Assembly (NCBI GenBank): GCA_019240375.1
Contig: JAFAYN010000554.1
Location: 1-6,387 of the forward strand
DNA length: 6,387 bases
Source of the DNA: Gemmatimonadota bacterium
Lineage (GTDB): Bacteria > Gemmatimonadota > Gemmatimonadetes > Longimicrobiales > Longimicrobiaceae
Direction: 5' to 3'
Under the pieces are notes generated by a model that saw only the letters and a program-made list of their open reading frames with translations, was not told the DNA's origin and made no database searches. Numbering within the stretch: the stretch's first letter is position 1; the number at the start of each line of letters is the position of its first letter. The position numbers were made by a program, and so were the translations under genes. Positions 5,957 through 6,387 of this stretch are shown one piece after another.

Positions 5957-6387
5957 TGGCGGAAGCGCGTTTCAGGGTGTTCGTCACGGACGAGGTGGAC
6001 CCGGAGGGGATCGCCCTCCTGCGCAGCGACCCGCGCATCGAGGTGGTGGAGAGCCCCACCCTCCCCCCCGCAGAGCTGCTGGAGCAGGTGGGGCGGTACG
6101 ACGCCCTGGTGGGACGCAGCGCCACGCGCATCACCCGCGAGCTGCTGGACCGCGGCGAGCGGCTGCGGGTGATCGGGCGCGCCGGGGTGGGCGTCGACAA
6201 CATCGACCTGGACCGCGCCACCGAGCTGGGGATCGCGGTGATCAACGCCCCGGGCGGGAACACCGTGTCGGTGGCCGAGCTGACCTTCGGCGTCCTCCTG
6301 TCGCTGGTGCGCCACATCCACGTGGCCGCCTCCTCGATGGAGGCCGGGAAGTGGGACCGCTCCCGGCTGGGCGGGACCGAGATCCGC
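5956..6387 (+). CDS. serA: D-3-phosphoglycerate dehydrogenase, N-terminal part (3' partial)
   Basis: The first 144 residues are present and the gene runs off the right edge in frame. Residues 6-100 form the N-terminal part of the substrate-binding domain of D-2-hydroxyacid dehydrogenases, starting RFRVFVTDEVDPEGIALL, with ALVGRSATRIT (50-60) and the highly typical RVIGRAGVGVDNIDL (71-85). INAPGGNTVSVAEL (96-109) starts the region leading to the NAD-binding domain, and the visible part ends at GGTEIR, just before the expected GxGxxG NAD-binding loop. The enzyme oxidises 3-phosphoglycerate to 3-phosphohydroxypyruvate with NAD, the first and usually controlled step of serine synthesis. Whether it has the C-terminal ACT domain that senses serine cannot be seen. 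The ATG overlaps the aminotransferase stop by one base (TGATG) and has a good ribosome binding site, so it is the fourth gene of one tight + strand operon. Other D-2-hydroxyacid dehydrogenases share these motifs, but the context supports SerA. Confidence 0.93.
   Translation, partial: MAEARFRVFVTDEVDPEGIALLRSDPRIEVVESPTLPPAELLEQVGRYDALVGRSATRITRELLDRGERLRVIGRAGVGVDNIDLDRATELGIAVINAPGGNTVSVAELTFGVLLSLVRHIHVAASSMEAGKWDRSRLGGTEIR

Noticed and set aside
1..6387. Mobile element, defence island, CRISPR array or RNA gene
   Set aside because: I found no repeat-spacer pattern, no transposase or integrase, no terminal inverted repeats beyond the hairpins listed, and no tRNA-like or rRNA-like segment; base composition looks uniform.

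Overview
The window is very GC-rich chromosomal DNA from a bacterium. Codons mostly end in G or C, GTG and TTG starts occur beside ATG, and consecutive genes overlap by 1 or 4 bases. All recognisable genes are housekeeping or regulatory, and I see no transposase, integrase, phage gene, CRISPR array, tRNA or rRNA. The mix (a DbpA-type RNA-binding domain on a helicase-like body, an Smr protein, HU, a soluble GAF histidine kinase, and a serine gene cluster using a class V aminotransferase) would fit an environmental lineage such as Gemmatimonadota. That placement is a guess from style, not something the sequence proves.

Left part. A DEAD-box-derived protein enters from the left edge on the + strand and ends at 1684. 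Its ATP-binding P-loop is intact, but nearly every other helicase motif is replaced, so it looks like a pseudohelicase that keeps a C-terminal RNA-binding domain. It converges on a minus-strand Smr-domain gene (1760-2245). Between them is a perfect 17-bp hairpin whose T-tract faces only the minus strand. Upstream of the Smr gene, also on the minus strand, is an HU-type DNA-binding protein gene (2324-2611) with a clear ribosome binding site, a good sigma70-like promoter (2679-2707) and a probable terminator (2267-2299).

Right part. Four + strand genes run divergently from HU and overlap end to start: a soluble GAF-HisKA-HATPase sensor kinase (2719-4086), a SerB-type phosphoserine phosphatase (4086-4847), a class V PLP aminotransferase (4844-5956), and a SerA-type D-3-phosphoglycerate dehydrogenase that runs off the right edge (5956-6387). 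The last three cover every step from 3-phosphoglycerate to serine (SerA oxidation, transamination, SerB dephosphorylation), with a SerC-unlike class V enzyme probably doing the middle step. The kinase is joined to serB by a TAGTG stop/start overlap, so signalling and serine synthesis are probably co-expressed.

The two points most worth a second look are the degenerate helicase and the orphan kinase fused transcriptionally to a serine pathway. I see no clearly new multi-gene system. No gap between genes exceeds about 110 bases.
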